A stretch of 64,000 nucleotides of DNA from Paenirhodobacter populi (GCF_004022215.1 NZ_SAUZ01000003.1:248001-312000); one strand, 5' to 3'; shown: positions 30,287 through 39,651, counted from the first letter of the stretch. Notes: generated by a model not told the origin, from the letters alone. Made by a program: numbers and translations.

Positions 30287-30934
30287 CTATTGGGCGAGAT
30301 GTCGCAGCCCCTGTGTCACATCTATGCGCACGGCGAGGCGCAATCCGGGTTCATCGCCCGCGCGGAGGGCAGCGAGGATAAGCCGGTGATGGCGCGGCGG
30401 TTCGTTGCGGCGCAGCTTGCCATAGAGCGCGCGCATCGTCGGGCCGAGTTGCAGCCACACCGTTTCGGTCACCGCCAGCATCGCCGGGGCCTGCGCCCGC
30501 AGGTAGAGCGTGCGGTGGAATTCCAGATTGGTGCGGATATAGGCGACGGCATCCTGTTTCGCCACCGCCTCGGCATTGGCGGTGTTGATGGCGCTCAGCC
30601 GGTCGATCAGCGCCAGATGCGCCCGCGGCAGCGCGCGGGAGGCGAGTTCGGGCTCGATCAGCGCGCGGAGCGCCGCCAGTTCCTCGATCCGTTCGTTGGT
30701 CAGCTCGGGCGTCGTCACCCGGCCGGAGGAGGAGAGCATCAGCGCCCCCTCGGCGATCAGGCGGCGAAGCGCCTCGCGCACCGGGGTCATGGACAGGTCG
30801 TATTGCCTGGCGAGCGCGCGCAGCGTCAGCGCCTGACCGGGGGGAATCTCTCCGTGCATGATCTGCAGGCGCAGGCTGCGGTAGAGCCGGTCATGGGCGG
30901 CGGTCTCGATCGGGCGGGCGGTGATGGTGGTCAT
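30287..30934 (-). CDS. GntR-family regulator with FCD domain; candidate TCA regulon regulator
   Basis: 215 residues. The N-terminal winged helix at about 10-75 contains LRLQIMHGEIPPGQALTLRALARQ and MTPVREALRRLIAEGAL. The all-alpha FCD ligand domain spans about 85-210, with LRALIEPELASRAL, LEFHRTLY and a late histidine pair (RHHRLILAAL). It lies 72 bp from the thioesterase gene. A GTGATCAC palindrome, the motif paired before sdhC and sucC, lies 8 bp upstream of its ATG. I infer autoregulation and control of those operons. FCD domains usually sense organic acids. R. sphaeroides regulators CceR and AkgR act on similar genes; whether this is a counterpart is not decided here. Confidence 0.88.
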   Translation of the reverse strand: MTTITARPIETAAHDRLYRSLRLQIMHGEIPPGQALTLRALARQYDLSMTPVREALRRLIAEGALMLSSSGRVTTPELTNERIEELAALRALIEPELASRALPRAHLALIDRLSAINTANAEAVAKQDAVAYIRTNLEFHRTLYLRAQAPAMLAVTETVWLQLGPTMRALYGKLRRNEPPRHHRLILAALRAGDEPGLRLAVRIDVTQGLRHLAQ

Positions 30935-30942
30935 GCACCTAT

Positions 30943-30950
30943 GTGATCAC
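30943..30950. promoter_or_regulatory. Single GTGATCAC operator before the gntR gene
   Basis: Perfect GTGATCAC within ATGTGATCACAAC, positioned 9-16 nt upstream of the GntR start, where bound protein would cover the ribosome-binding or start region. A TTGACG hexamer (complement of 30963-30968) lies just upstream as a possible -35. No second copy at 21 bp. Confidence 0.7.
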
Positions 30951-30964
30951 AACCGCCGGGCGCG

Positions 30965-31663
30965 TCAATCGTCGAAGCGGATCGCCTGCAACCCGGCCCC
31001 TTCGGTTTTCAGCCAGGCGCGGTCGGCGGCGTAATCGGGGCGCAGCCGCGCCACCACCGCCCAGAAAGCCGGCGAATGGTTCATCTGCGCCAGATGCGCC
31101 ACCTCATGCGCGGCGACATAATCCAGCACCGAAGGCGGCGCCATGATCAGCCGCCATGAATAGCTCAGCGATCCGTCCTGCGCGCAGGACCCCCAGCGGG
31201 AGCGGGTATCGCGCAGGGTGATCTTGCGGAACCCGCGGCCAAGCGTGGCCGCATGCCGTTCCGTCGCCGCCTGCAGCCGCACCCGCGCGCAATGTTTCAG
31301 GAAGGCGCGCAAAAGCGGACGCAGGCGCGCCTCGTCCCCCGGCAGGATCAGCCGGTCATCCTGCACCTTTGGCGCGCGCACCGCGCCGGGGGTCAGGGTC
31401 AGGGCCTGCCCCTCGAACGGGATCGCCGCGCCGAAGCCGAGCGGCGCCACCTGCGGCACCCGGTCGAGCGCGCGTCTCAGCCAGTCGCTCTGGCTGCGGG
31501 CGAAGGCCAGCGCCTCGTCCAGCGGCGCGCGCAGCGGCAGGGTCAGGATCACCGCCCCGTCGTGACGCGACACCCGCAGGCTGAACCGCCGCGCCCGGGC
31601 GGAGCGGCGCAGCGTCAGCGCCACCTCGGGCAGGTCGGGCAGGATATGGGGGCTGGCGGGCAT
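30965..31663 (-). CDS. YgjP-like (DUF45) zinc metalloprotease
   Basis: 232 residues from MPASPHILPDLPEVAL. LRRSARARRFSLRVSRHDGAVILTLP is the N-terminal strand region; ITLRDTRSRWGSCA is diagnostic; the zinc motif is HEVAHLAQMNHSPAFW with the third ligand after the NHS stretch. YgjP/SprT-related proteins are cytosolic M48-like hydrolases with unsettled substrates. The gntR gene follows 30 bp downstream on the same strand. The very long open frame upstream (to 32236) is opposite TIGR02300 and not coding. Confidence 0.9.
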   Translation of the reverse strand: MPASPHILPDLPEVALTLRRSARARRFSLRVSRHDGAVILTLPLRAPLDEALAFARSQSDWLRRALDRVPQVAPLGFGAAIPFEGQALTLTPGAVRAPKVQDDRLILPGDEARLRPLLRAFLKHCARVRLQAATERHAATLGRGFRKITLRDTRSRWGSCAQDGSLSYSWRLIMAPPSVLDYVAAHEVAHLAQMNHSPAFWAVVARLRPDYAADRAWLKTEGAGLQAIRFDD

Positions 31664-31792
31664 CGGGGTTCCGGACTTGTGAAAGGGGCCGGCGCCTTTC
31701 CCCGGGAAATTTTCGGAAAAGGCTTTGACACCCTGCGGGCATTGTGGCAGTTGGCTGCGACTCTGTGCGATAGAGCTTGCCAGGAGAATTCC

Positions 31793-32122
31793 ATGCCGAA
31801 AGAGGAATGGGGCGTCAAGCGCCTCTGCCCGCATTGCGCGAGCCGCTTTTACGATCTGATGAACGACCCGATGACCTGCCCGGTCTGCGGCAACAGCTTC
31901 ACGCTGGAAAGCCTGACGGCGGCCGGTCGCGGCCGCGTTCTGGTGGCGGACAAGGTGGCCCCGCGCGAACGGGATCTCAGCGTCGATGATCTGCCGGATG
32001 ACGATCTGGACGAAGATGCGGCCGATGCCGATCTGGATGATGATCTGCTTGAGGATGACGACGACGACAACGTCTCGCTCGACGACATCGCCGATGTCGG
32101 CGGCGGCGAGGACGAACACTGA
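31793..32122 (+). CDS. TIGR02300 family (FYDLN acid) protein
   Basis: 109 residues from MPKEEWGVKRLCPHCASRF, with an AGGAG site upstream. A zinc-ribbon-like pair (CPHC and CPVC) flanks the FYDLM/FYDLN motif. From about residue 55 it is a strongly acidic tail of Asp/Glu runs. This conserved alphaproteobacterial family has no known function. Divergent from ygjP and followed by its own terminator. Confidence 0.92.
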   Translation: MPKEEWGVKRLCPHCASRFYDLMNDPMTCPVCGNSFTLESLTAAGRGRVLVADKVAPRERDLSVDDLPDDDLDEDAADADLDDDLLEDDDDDNVSLDDIADVGGGEDEH

Positions 32123-32147
32123 TTCGTCCCCGCTGACGGATCGCCAA

Positions 32148-32173
32148 GGCGCGGGTCCCGGCCCGCGCCTTTT
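32148..32173 (+). terminator. Terminator of the TIGR02300 gene
   Basis: GGCGCGGG-TCCCGG-CCCGCGCC followed by TTTTGCG, 25 nt after the stop. Confidence 0.85.
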
Positions 32174-32267
32174 GCGTTGTGCGCGGCGGTCACAGTTGCG
32201 TGGCCGTGCCAAGGCGCCTTTTCCGCGCGGCCTCACGCCCCTATGATCCCCGCGACAGGAGGCCCCG

Positions 32268-34226
32268 ATGTTTGCAGAGCTTGGTCATTTCGCGCTGATC
32301 CTGGCCTTTTGCGTGGCCCTGATCCAGATGGTGATCCCGCTGATCGGCGCGCAGAAGGGCTGGGCCGGATGGATGGCGGTGGCCGAGCCCGCGGCAACGG
32401 CGCAGTTCGCGCTGATCGCGGTGGCGTTCGCGGCGCTGGTCCATGCCTTCGTGACCTCGGATTTCTCGCTGCTGCTGGTCTATGAGAATTCCCATACCGC
32501 GAAGCCGATGCTTTACAAGGTCACCGGCGTCTGGGGGAACCACGAAGGCTCGATGCTGCTGTGGGTGCTGATCCTGTCGCTGTTCGGGGCGCTGGCGGCA
32601 TGGTTCGGCGGCGCGCTGCCCGCCGGGCTGCGGGCGCGGGTGCTGGCGGTTCAGGCCTCGATCGGGCTGGCCTTTCTGGGCTTCATCCTGCTGACCTCGA
32701 ACCCGTTCACGCGGCTCGCCGATCCGCCGTTCAACGGGCGCGACATGAACCCGCTGTTGCAGGACCCGGGGCTGGCCTTCCATCCGCCGTTCCTCTACCT
32801 CGGCTATGTCGGGCTGAGCATGGCCTTTTCCTTCGCCGTCGCCGCGCTGATCGAGGGGCGGGTGGACGCCGCATGGGCGCGGTGGGTGCGGCCCTGGACG
32901 CTGGCCTCGTGGATCCTGCTGACCATCGGCATCGCGATGGGATCGTGGTGGGCCTATTACGAGCTTGGCTGGGGCGGGTTCTGGTTCTGGGATCCGGTCG
33001 AGAATGCCTCTTTCATGCCGTGGCTGCTGGCGGCGGCGCTGCTGCATTCCGCGATCGTCGTGGAAAAGCGCGAGGCGCTGAAAAGCTGGACGATCCTGCT
33101 CGCGATCCTCGCCTTCGGCTTTTCGCTGATCGGCACCTTCATCGTGCGGTCGGGGGTGATCACCTCGGTCCATTCCTTCGCCTCGGACCCCGGTCGCGGC
33201 GTGTTCATTCTGGCGATCCTCGCGGTTTTCCTCGGCGGGGCGCTGACATTGTTCGCGGCGCGGGCCGGGGCGATGCAGGCGCGCGGGGTGTTTTCGCTGG
33301 TCTCGCGCGAAGGCGCGCTGGTGCTGAACAACATCCTGCTGGCGGTGGCGGCACTGGTGGTCTTCGTCGGAACGCTCTGGCCGCTGGTGGCCGAGATGCT
33401 CTGGGGGCGTAAGCTGTCGGTCGGGGCGCCGTTCTTCGACACCGCCTTCACGCCCTTCATGGTGATCCTTGCGCTGGTGCTGCCGGCGGGGGCGATGATG
33501 CCGTGGAAGCGCGCGGTGCCGGCACGGGTGGTGCGCCCGCTCTGGCCCGCCGCGGTGCTGGCGCTGGCGGTGGCAGGCTGCGCGTGGAGCGTGACCAGCG
33601 GGCGGCCGATGCTGGCGCTGGCCTCGGCAGGGCTGGGGTCGTGGCTGGTCTTCGGCGCGGCGACCGATCTGTGGCAGCGGGCGGGGCGCACGCCCGCGCG
33701 GCTGACCCGCCTGCCCCGCGCCGACTGGGGCAAGGCCATCGCCCATGCGGGCCTTGGCGTGGTCTTCGCGGCGGTGGGCCTGCTGACCGCTTGGCAGCGG
33801 GAGGACATCCGCATCCTCCACACGGGCGAAGGGTTCGACATGGCGGGCTATCACATCAGCCTCGACGCGGTGCAGGAACGCCCCGGCCCGAACTACACCG
33901 CCACAACGGCAACGATGACCGTCCGCCGCGGCGACCGGCTGGTGGCCGTGATGCACCCGGAAAAGCGCTTCTACCCCGTGCAGGGCACGCCGACGACCGA
34001 GGCCGCGATCCGCAACGGCCTGCGCGAGGACATCTACCTCGTCCTCGGCGATCCGCAGGCCAATGGCGGATGGGCGGTGCGCAGCTATATCAAGCCTTTC
34101 GCAAGCTGGCTCTGGGCCGGGGCGGGGCTGATGGCCCTTGGCGGGGCGCTGAGCCTGTCCGACCGGCGCTACCGCGTCGCGGCGGGCGCACGGCGGCCCC
34201 GCGCCGCGCCGCAACCGGCGGAATGA
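32268..34226 (+). CDS. ccmF: Cytochrome c-type biogenesis heme lyase CcmF
   Basis: 652 residues, about 15 TM helices. The WWD heme-handling motif is in ELGWGGFWFWDPVENASFMPWL, and conserved histidines are in KVTGVWGNHEGSMLLWV and HSAIVVEKR. CcmF/CcmH ligate heme to apocytochrome c on the periplasmic side (System I). ccmH follows with a 4-nt overlap; no ccmI or dsbE is adjacent. Confidence 0.96.
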   Translation: MFAELGHFALILAFCVALIQMVIPLIGAQKGWAGWMAVAEPAATAQFALIAVAFAALVHAFVTSDFSLLLVYENSHTAKPMLYKVTGVWGNHEGSMLLWVLILSLFGALAAWFGGALPAGLRARVLAVQASIGLAFLGFILLTSNPFTRLADPPFNGRDMNPLLQDPGLAFHPPFLYLGYVGLSMAFSFAVAALIEGRVDAAWARWVRPWTLASWILLTIGIAMGSWWAYYELGWGGFWFWDPVENASFMPWLLAAALLHSAIVVEKREALKSWTILLAILAFGFSLIGTFIVRSGVITSVHSFASDPGRGVFILAILAVFLGGALTLFAARAGAMQARGVFSLVSREGALVLNNILLAVAALVVFVGTLWPLVAEMLWGRKLSVGAPFFDTAFTPFMVILALVLPAGAMMPWKRAVPARVVRPLWPAAVLALAVAGCAWSVTSGRPMLALASAGLGSWLVFGAATDLWQRAGRTPARLTRLPRADWGKAIAHAGLGVVFAAVGLLTAWQREDIRILHTGEGFDMAGYHISLDAVQERPGPNYTATTATMTVRRGDRLVAVMHPEKRFYPVQGTPTTEAAIRNGLREDIYLVLGDPQANGGWAVRSYIKPFASWLWAGAGLMALGGALSLSDRRYRVAAGARRPRAAPQPAE

Positions 34227-34723
34227 CCATGCTGCGCCGCCTCGCCCCCCTGTTGCTTTTGCTGGCGACCGCCCTGCCCCTGCCCGCCGTGCAGCCGGAT
34301 GAGGTTCTGGCCGATCCCGCGCTGGAATCCCGTGCCCGCGACCTGAGCCGGGAGCTGCGCTGCCCCGTCTGTCAGGGCGAGAATATCGACGATTCCGGTG
34401 CCGCCGTCGCGCGCGACCTGCGGCTTCTGGTGCGCGAAAGGCTGATGGCCGGGGATACGGACAGTCAGGTGCTGGACTATATCGCCGCCCGTTACGGGGA
34501 ATATGTGCTGTTCTCGCCGCGCGGGCGCGGGGCCAACCTGATCCTTTACGCGACGGGGCCGGTGGTCCTGCTGATCGCGCTTGGCGGGGTGCTGATCTGG
34601 TTCCGGCGGCGGACCGCGGCGCAGCCCACCCCCCTGAGCGCCGAAGAGGAAGCCCGCCTGCGCCGGATCATGGCCGAACCGGACCCGATCACCCCGTCCG
34701 GCGCCCCCCGATCGCCCCGGTGA
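34223..34723 (+). CDS. ccmH: Cytochrome c-type biogenesis protein CcmH (Ccl2)
   Basis: 166 residues. Signal peptide MTMLRRLAPLLLLLATALPLPA, the apocytochrome-reducing LRCPVCQGENIDDSGAAVARDLR (CxxC), and a C-terminal TM anchor (ILYATGPVVLLIALGGVLIWF). ATGA overlap with the ccmF stop; the second ATG at 34229 is an equally possible start. Its 3' end overlaps the convergent EamA gene by 35 bp. Confidence 0.94.
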   Translation: MTMLRRLAPLLLLLATALPLPAVQPDEVLADPALESRARDLSRELRCPVCQGENIDDSGAAVARDLRLLVRERLMAGDTDSQVLDYIAARYGEYVLFSPRGRGANLILYATGPVVLLIALGGVLIWFRRRTAAQPTPLSAEEEARLRRIMAEPDPITPSGAPRSPR

Positions 34724-35621
34724 CCAGCCCCACCCCCAGCACAATCCCCAGACAGGCGACCAACTGCACCGGCGTCGGAATCTCCCCCATGACCGGGATA
34801 CCGGCCAGCGTCGCCGTAACCGGCGTCAGCCCGGTAATTGCCGCCGTCTTCGATGGCCCGAGCCAGCGCACCGCCGTCGCGAAGGTCAGCAGCGCCACGA
34901 AGCCCGCCAGCGCCCCCTGAATCAGGATCTGCACCAGCCACAAAGACAAGGGCGCCTGCGCCGCCCGGGCCAGATCCTCGCGCAGTCCCGGCGCCATCAC
35001 CGGCAGCGCCAGCACCAGCGACCAGAAGGCGACATAGGCCGTCGCCTCGAACCCGTTCAGCCCGCTCGCCCGCAGGCTGATCGTGTAGATCGCCCAGGAC
35101 AAAGCGCCGCCCAGGATCAGCAGGTGGCCCAGCAGCAGCTTGTCCTCCATCCCCGGCAGGGGCGCGGGGCCGATTGCCACGATCGCCACCACCCCCGCCG
35201 CGATCAGCCCAAGCCCGAACCGCCGCGCCAACGTGAACCTTTCGCCAAAAATCAGCGCCGAAAGCCCCGCCACCATCAGCGGCACCGTGCCCGGCAGCAG
35301 CGGCCCGACATCGGCGATCGGCGCGTATTTCAGCCCCGCCCCCACCAGAAAGATGTAGGGAGAGCCCGAAAACAGCAGCCCCACCAGCGCCGGCCACTTC
35401 ACCCCCTTCGGGATCAGCCCCATCCGCCACAGCACCGGCGTCAGCAACACCGCCGTGAAGCCAAAGCGGATCAGCACCAGCACCGAGGGCGAGAAATATC
35501 CCTCGCCGCTGACGGCGGCGCGGGTGCCGACGATCCAACTCGTCCAGATCGCCAGCGTCACCAATGCGGCGGCCACGCCAAAGAGTGTCCGCCCCTCGGG
35601 GGCGGGGATGCCTTGCGCCAT
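34689..35621 (-). CDS. EamA/RhaT-type DMT transporter
   Basis: 310 residues, ten predicted TM helices in two EamA repeats of five. Recognisable are LVTLAIWTSWIVGTRAAV, LKYAPIADVGPLLPGTVPLMVAGLSALIFGERF and the second repeat ending RWLGPSKTAAITGLTPVTATLAGIPVMGE. Drug/metabolite exporters of this family move amino acids or related compounds; the substrate is unknown. The ATG at 35621 (MAQGIPAPE) is preferred to one 23 codons upstream. Confidence 0.9.
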   Translation of the reverse strand: MAQGIPAPEGRTLFGVAAALVTLAIWTSWIVGTRAAVSGEGYFSPSVLVLIRFGFTAVLLTPVLWRMGLIPKGVKWPALVGLLFSGSPYIFLVGAGLKYAPIADVGPLLPGTVPLMVAGLSALIFGERFTLARRFGLGLIAAGVVAIVAIGPAPLPGMEDKLLLGHLLILGGALSWAIYTISLRASGLNGFEATAYVAFWSLVLALPVMAPGLREDLARAAQAPLSLWLVQILIQGALAGFVALLTFATAVRWLGPSKTAAITGLTPVTATLAGIPVMGEIPTPVQLVACLGIVLGVGLVTGAIGGRRTG

Positions 35622-35737
35622 CGGTGTCTGTCCTTGTGCCACGCGGTCACCCGCTTCTAGCGCCGCGCGGGCCGCCTGCACAGAGGGCATGAACAGCGGC
35701 TCCAGTCACTCGTCAGAATCACCGATGGGAATGTCTG

Positions 35738-35800
35738 CCTTTCGTGTTTCCATAAATATCCCGGGGGTGAGCGCGGCACGCGCGAGGGGGCTGGCCCCCT
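35738..35800 (-). repeat. Composite intergenic repeat, copy E (minus orientation)
   Basis: Box 35738-35770 (TTTCCATAAATATCCCGGGG), stem GCGCG-GCA-CGCGC (35771-35783), hairpin AGGGGGC-TG-GCCCCCT (35785-35800). The middle stem is the same type as copy H. Confidence 0.88.
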
Positions 35801-35858
35801 CTCAACGCATCCGCTCGCGTCCCGATTCCGGTGTTTCATGACATTCCTGAACCGGAAC

Positions 35859-36509
35859 TCAAACCATCCCCGAAACCGCCCGTGCCAGCCGGGCCGAAGC
35901 CGCCACACCATCCACCAGCACCATCCCGGTGCGCAGGGCCAGATCCGACCGCAGCATCGCCATACCCGCACAGCCCAGAACGGCGATCCCGACGCCATCT
36001 TCCTCCCGCGCGCGAAGGATTTCCTCGGCAAGACGGGCGCGGGCGGGCTCTCCCCCTTCCTCGACGGTCAGGACCGGAAGACCGCTTGCGCGCACCGCGG
36101 CGCAGGCATGGGCATAGCCGAGCCGGGCGATATTCCCCTCGATCACCGGGACGGAAACGGCCAGCGTCGTGACGACAGAAAACCTCTCCCCCAGCAGCCC
36201 CGCCATCACATAGGCCGACTGGCCGATGCCCAGCACCGGGCAATGGGCGGCGTCGCGCATCCGGGCAAGGCCGGTATCGTCGAAACAGGCGATGACGATC
36301 GCATCGGCACGGGTCTCGCGCGCGCCGGGCAGCATCGCCATCAGGCCGGGCACGGCGGCGGCGCCGTCTTCGGGCCCCTGGATCGCGGGCGGGCCTTCGT
36401 GATTGGTCCAGCCGATCACCTCGGCCTCGGGCACGGCCGCCTGCGCGACCGCGACGACCGAGCGCGTCATCGCCTCGGTCGAGTTCGGATTCAGATACAG
36501 AAGCCTCAT
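35859..36509 (-). CDS. Aspartate/glutamate (hydantoin-type) racemase family protein
   Basis: 216 residues from MRLLYLNPNSTEAMTRSVV. The two catalytic-cysteine regions are IACFDDTGL (about 70) and LGCAGMAM (about 170), with IGQSAYVMAGLLG between. The family interconverts D/L forms of Asp, Glu or 5-substituted hydantoins. It overlaps the upstream permease gene by 4 nt (ATGA), so it belongs to the ABC operon, hinting that the imported compound is an amino-acid or hydantoin-like substrate (inference). Confidence 0.87.
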   Translation of the reverse strand: MRLLYLNPNSTEAMTRSVVAVAQAAVPEAEVIGWTNHEGPPAIQGPEDGAAAVPGLMAMLPGARETRADAIVIACFDDTGLARMRDAAHCPVLGIGQSAYVMAGLLGERFSVVTTLAVSVPVIEGNIARLGYAHACAAVRASGLPVLTVEEGGEPARARLAEEILRAREEDGVGIAVLGCAGMAMLRSDLALRTGMVLVDGVAASARLARAVSGMV

Positions 36510-37333
36510 CCCTTGCGCGCCGCCCTGCCCTTGCGATGCCGCTCCAGCAGCCAGACCCCGGCCAGAAACAGCCCGATCATGGCGAAGGAGAACACCGTCG
36601 TCAGCGTGCCGAGCGCGTAGATCACCGGCTTCGTCACATTCGTCGTCATGCCGAAGATTTCCAGCGGCAGGGTGTTGTAGCTGCCCGCCGTCAGGAGCGT
36701 CCGGGCGAATTCGTCGTAGCTGAGCGAAAAGCCGAACAGCGCCACCCCGATGACCGAAGGCAGGATGATCGGCAGAACGACATGGGCGAAGGTCTGCCAC
36801 GGCGTCGCGCCCTGATCGCGGGCGGCTTCCTCATAGCTCGCGTCGAAGCGGTTGAAGACGGCGAACATCACCAGAAGGCCGAAGGGCAGCGTCCATGTCA
36901 GCTGCGCGCCGAAGCCCGAGGTCATCCAGTGGATCTTCAGCCCGAAGCGGTCGAACACCAGCCCCACGCCGAGCGAGACGAGGATCGACGGAATCACCAG
37001 CGAGGCGATGGCAAGGTAGAACACCGCCCCCGAGCCGAGGAACCTCTTGCGGAACGCAAGCCCGCCCATCACCGCGATCACCACCGTCGCCGCCATCACC
37101 ATCAGGCCAAGCACGAAGGAGCGCCGGAAAGATCCCCAGATGTCGCCCACGGCCTGCTGCTCGAACAGGTTGTGGAACCAGTGGGTGGACACGCCCCGCA
37201 TCGGGAAGGTCAGACCGCCCTCCGGTCCCTGAAAGCTGAGGATGCCGATGGTCAGCGTCGGTCCGTAAAGAAAGATCAGGAACACCACGAAGAAGGCGGT
37301 GAGCCACCAGAAGCTGCGCGGACGCGGTTCCAT
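36506..37333 (-). CDS. ABC transporter permease (PotC-like)
   Basis: 275 residues with six TM helices (first about 10-28 FWWLTAFFVVFLIFLYGPTL). The EAA loop is EEAARDQGATPWQTFAHVVLPIILPSV, the site that docks on the ATPase. Typical of the second permease of spermidine/putrescine-type importers. 12 bp after the first permease gene. Confidence 0.92.
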   Translation of the reverse strand: MEPRPRSFWWLTAFFVVFLIFLYGPTLTIGILSFQGPEGGLTFPMRGVSTHWFHNLFEQQAVGDIWGSFRRSFVLGLMVMAATVVIAVMGGLAFRKRFLGSGAVFYLAIASLVIPSILVSLGVGLVFDRFGLKIHWMTSGFGAQLTWTLPFGLLVMFAVFNRFDASYEEAARDQGATPWQTFAHVVLPIILPSVIGVALFGFSLSYDEFARTLLTAGSYNTLPLEIFGMTTNVTKPVIYALGTLTTVFSFAMIGLFLAGVWLLERHRKGRAARKG

Positions 37334-37345
37334 ATCAAAGCTCTC

Positions 37346-38200
37346 CTAAAGTTCTTTGCGGATGTTCACGAAGCGCATCAGCGCCCCGATGATCATGAGA
37401 ACGGTGACCAGCAGCACCATCGAGGTCGCCGAGGCCGAGGGATATTGCAACAGCGCGATATCGTTCGAGATCAGCCGCCCGACGTTGGCCGATTGCGACC
37501 CGGACATGAACCGGACGGTGATGAAATCGCCCATCACCAGCGTCAGCACGAAGATCGTGCCGATCATGATCCCGGGTTTCGTCAGCGGAATGATGACGTT
37601 CCACAGGATCTGCCAGTCGGAGGCGCCATTGTCGCGCGCCGCCTCGATCAGCGAGCGATCGATGCGCATCATCGAATTGAAGATCGGCGTGATCATGAAC
37701 AGCGTGTTCAGATGCACGAAGGCGAGGATGACGGCGAAATCGGAATAGAGCAGCCATTCCAGCGGCTGGTCGATCAGGCCGAGTTCCATCAGCGTCTGGT
37801 TGGCGATGCCGTTGCGGCCAAGGAACGGAATCCAGGAAATCATCCGGATGATGTTCGAGGTCAGGAACGGAATGGTGCACAGCAGGAACAGCACCATCCG
37901 CGTGTTGTTCGACCGGATATGGAAGGCGAGGTAATAGGCGACGATGAAGCCGATCAGCAGCGTCGCCGCCCAGCAGATCGCCGCATATTGGAACGTCGCC
38001 CAGAACACCTTGTAGGTGACGGGCGAGGTCAGCAGGAATTCGTAATTCTCCAGCGTGAAGGCCGGAATGATCGAGAATTCCGTGGCCTGCCAAAAGCTGA
38101 CCACGAAGATCGTGCCGATCGGCACGACGAGGAATGCCAGAAGCACCAGCACAAGGGGCGAGGCCAGAAGCCAGCCGATCACGTCACTGCGCCTGAGCAT
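37346..38200 (-). CDS. ABC transporter permease (PotB-like)
   Basis: 284 residues, six TM helices starting VIGWLLASPLVLVLLAFLVVPIG. The EAA loop is EAARDNGASDWQILWNVIIPLTKPG. The long first periplasmic loop is typical of PotB/PotH. It forms the channel with the downstream permease. A repeat copy lies between it and the binding-protein gene. Confidence 0.92.
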   Translation of the reverse strand: MLRRSDVIGWLLASPLVLVLLAFLVVPIGTIFVVSFWQATEFSIIPAFTLENYEFLLTSPVTYKVFWATFQYAAICWAATLLIGFIVAYYLAFHIRSNNTRMVLFLLCTIPFLTSNIIRMISWIPFLGRNGIANQTLMELGLIDQPLEWLLYSDFAVILAFVHLNTLFMITPIFNSMMRIDRSLIEAARDNGASDWQILWNVIIPLTKPGIMIGTIFVLTLVMGDFITVRFMSGSQSANVGRLISNDIALLQYPSASATSMVLLVTVLMIIGALMRFVNIRKEL

Positions 38201-38284
38201 GGCGCCTCCTTCCTGTCGTCAGGACCATCCGAAGTCTGCCCCGGCGCATATGCCTGCGCCGGAGGCCCATTCATGGCCGGGGCA

Positions 38285-38354
38285 AGGGGGCCAGCCCCCT
38301 CTTTGCGCATACGCGCAAATTCACCCCCGGGATATTTATGGAAGAATGATGGGA
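38285..38354 (+). repeat. Composite intergenic repeat, copy F
   Basis: Hairpin AGGGGGC-CA-GCCCCCT (38285-38300), stem TTTGCGC-ATAC-GCGCAAA (38302-38319, 7 bp), box CACCCCCGGGATATTTATGG plus AAGAATGATGGG (38321-38354). Lies inside the ABC operon between two minus-strand genes, in the opposite orientation to them. Confidence 0.88.
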
Positions 38355-38385
38355 AAGGCGGCGGGCCGCCTTTGCCCCGGGACCA

Positions 38386-39651
38386 TCAGGCCGCGATGAA
38401 TTCATTCCATTTGCGGACCATATACTGGTTCTCGTCCATGACCGAGTTCCAGCAGGCAACATGGCCCATGCGTTCGTAGAAGGAACCACCGTCGCGGGTT
38501 TCGCCGGCCTTGGCCATGACCTGACCGAAGGGATTGGCGATGTCTTCTTCGGCGGGTTTGCCCTCGAACCAGTAGCCCCATTCGTTGGGCGTCATGAATT
38601 CCTTCGAGGTTTCCGGCACCGCCGAATAATAGCCCTGACGCATCAGGAAGGCGCCGACCCAGCCCGAGAGATACCAGTTGATATACTCGTAGGCGGCGTC
38701 GAGTTTCGCCCCCGTCAGCGATTTCGACAGGCCGAGACCGCCGCCCCAGGCGCGGTAGCCTTCCTTCAGCGGCTGGAACACGCAGGGGATGCCGCGGGTC
38801 TTCACCGCCGTGACGGCGGGCGACCACATCGACTGGATCACCACCTCGCCCGAGGCCATCAGGTTCACCGATTCATCGAAGCTCTTCCAGAAGGCGCGGA
38901 ACTGGCCGGCGCGCTTCGCCTCGGTGAAGATGGCGATGGTCTGGTCGATCTCGTCGCGGGTCATGTTGCCCTTGTCGCCGTATTTGATCTTGCCCGTCGC
39001 CTCGCAGACCATGGCCATGTCCATGATCCCGATCGAGGAAATGTCGAGGATCGAGGCCTTGCCCTTGAATTCCGGGTTCAAGAGTTCCGCCCAGCTTTCG
39101 ATCGGACGGCCGATCAGGTCGGGCCGGATGCCGAGCGTGTCGGCGTTGTAGATCGTCGGCACCAGCGTCATCCACTGGGTCTGTTCCTTGGCGAAGGAGG
39201 TGGAACCCGGCCCCTCGACAAAGCCGACGGTATGCGGCGCGGTGCCCTGCGCGATCACGCTTTCGGGCGTCAGCTTGCCGTCGCGGAAGATGCCGACGAT
39301 CTTGTCGTAATTGGTGAGCTTCGTCGTATCCATCGCCTGCAGGTTGCCGGTCGGCCAGACCTTCTTGCAGATCCAGTATTCGATGTCGGCGATGTCGAAG
39401 CTGTCGGGCTGGGTCGCGGCGCGCTGCGTCACGCTGTCGGAATCGAGCGCGGTCATTTCCAGCGTGAAGCCCAGGTCTTCCTTCACCTTCTGCGCGACCT
39501 CGTTGAGGTTCGACACGCCGGTGCCGAACTGGCGCAGGGTGATGTTCTTGATCTCCTGCGCCCAGATCATCGGCGCGGGCAGCGCCGAGGCGGCGGCCGC
39601 GGCCGCGCCGGTCTTCAGCAGCGAACGCCGCGAGTAACGCATCTTCGACAT
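38386..39651 (-). CDS. ABC transporter solute-binding protein (PotD-like, Tat-exported)
   Basis: 421 residues from MSKMRYSRRSLLKTGAAAAAAS, a twin-arginine signal cleaved near IWAQ. Family 1 binding-protein features: GTGVSNLNEVAQKVKEDLGF, RPDLIGRPIESWAELLNPEFKGKASILD and VIQSMWSPAVTAV. A folded precursor exported by Tat is consistent with use of a cofactor or fast folding. The substrate is not evident; PotD-type polyamine or an organic amine/amino acid is possible. The longer open frame upstream overlaps the ATPase gene. Confidence 0.92.
   Translation of the reverse strand: MSKMRYSRRSLLKTGAAAAAASALPAPMIWAQEIKNITLRQFGTGVSNLNEVAQKVKEDLGFTLEMTALDSDSVTQRAATQPDSFDIADIEYWICKKVWPTGNLQAMDTTKLTNYDKIVGIFRDGKLTPESVIAQGTAPHTVGFVEGPGSTSFAKEQTQWMTLVPTIYNADTLGIRPDLIGRPIESWAELLNPEFKGKASILDISSIGIMDMAMVCEATGKIKYGDKGNMTRDEIDQTIAIFTEAKRAGQFRAFWKSFDESVNLMASGEVVIQSMWSPAVTAVKTRGIPCVFQPLKEGYRAWGGGLGLSKSLTGAKLDAAYEYINWYLSGWVGAFLMRQGYYSAVPETSKEFMTPNEWGYWFEGKPAEEDIANPFGQVMAKAGETRDGGSFYERMGHVACWNSVMDENQYMVRKWNEFIAA

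Noticed and set aside
33156-33163. Fifth GTGATCAC site inside ccmF
   Set aside because: It encodes part of a conserved VITSV stretch in a TM protein, is single, and is not near a start codon.
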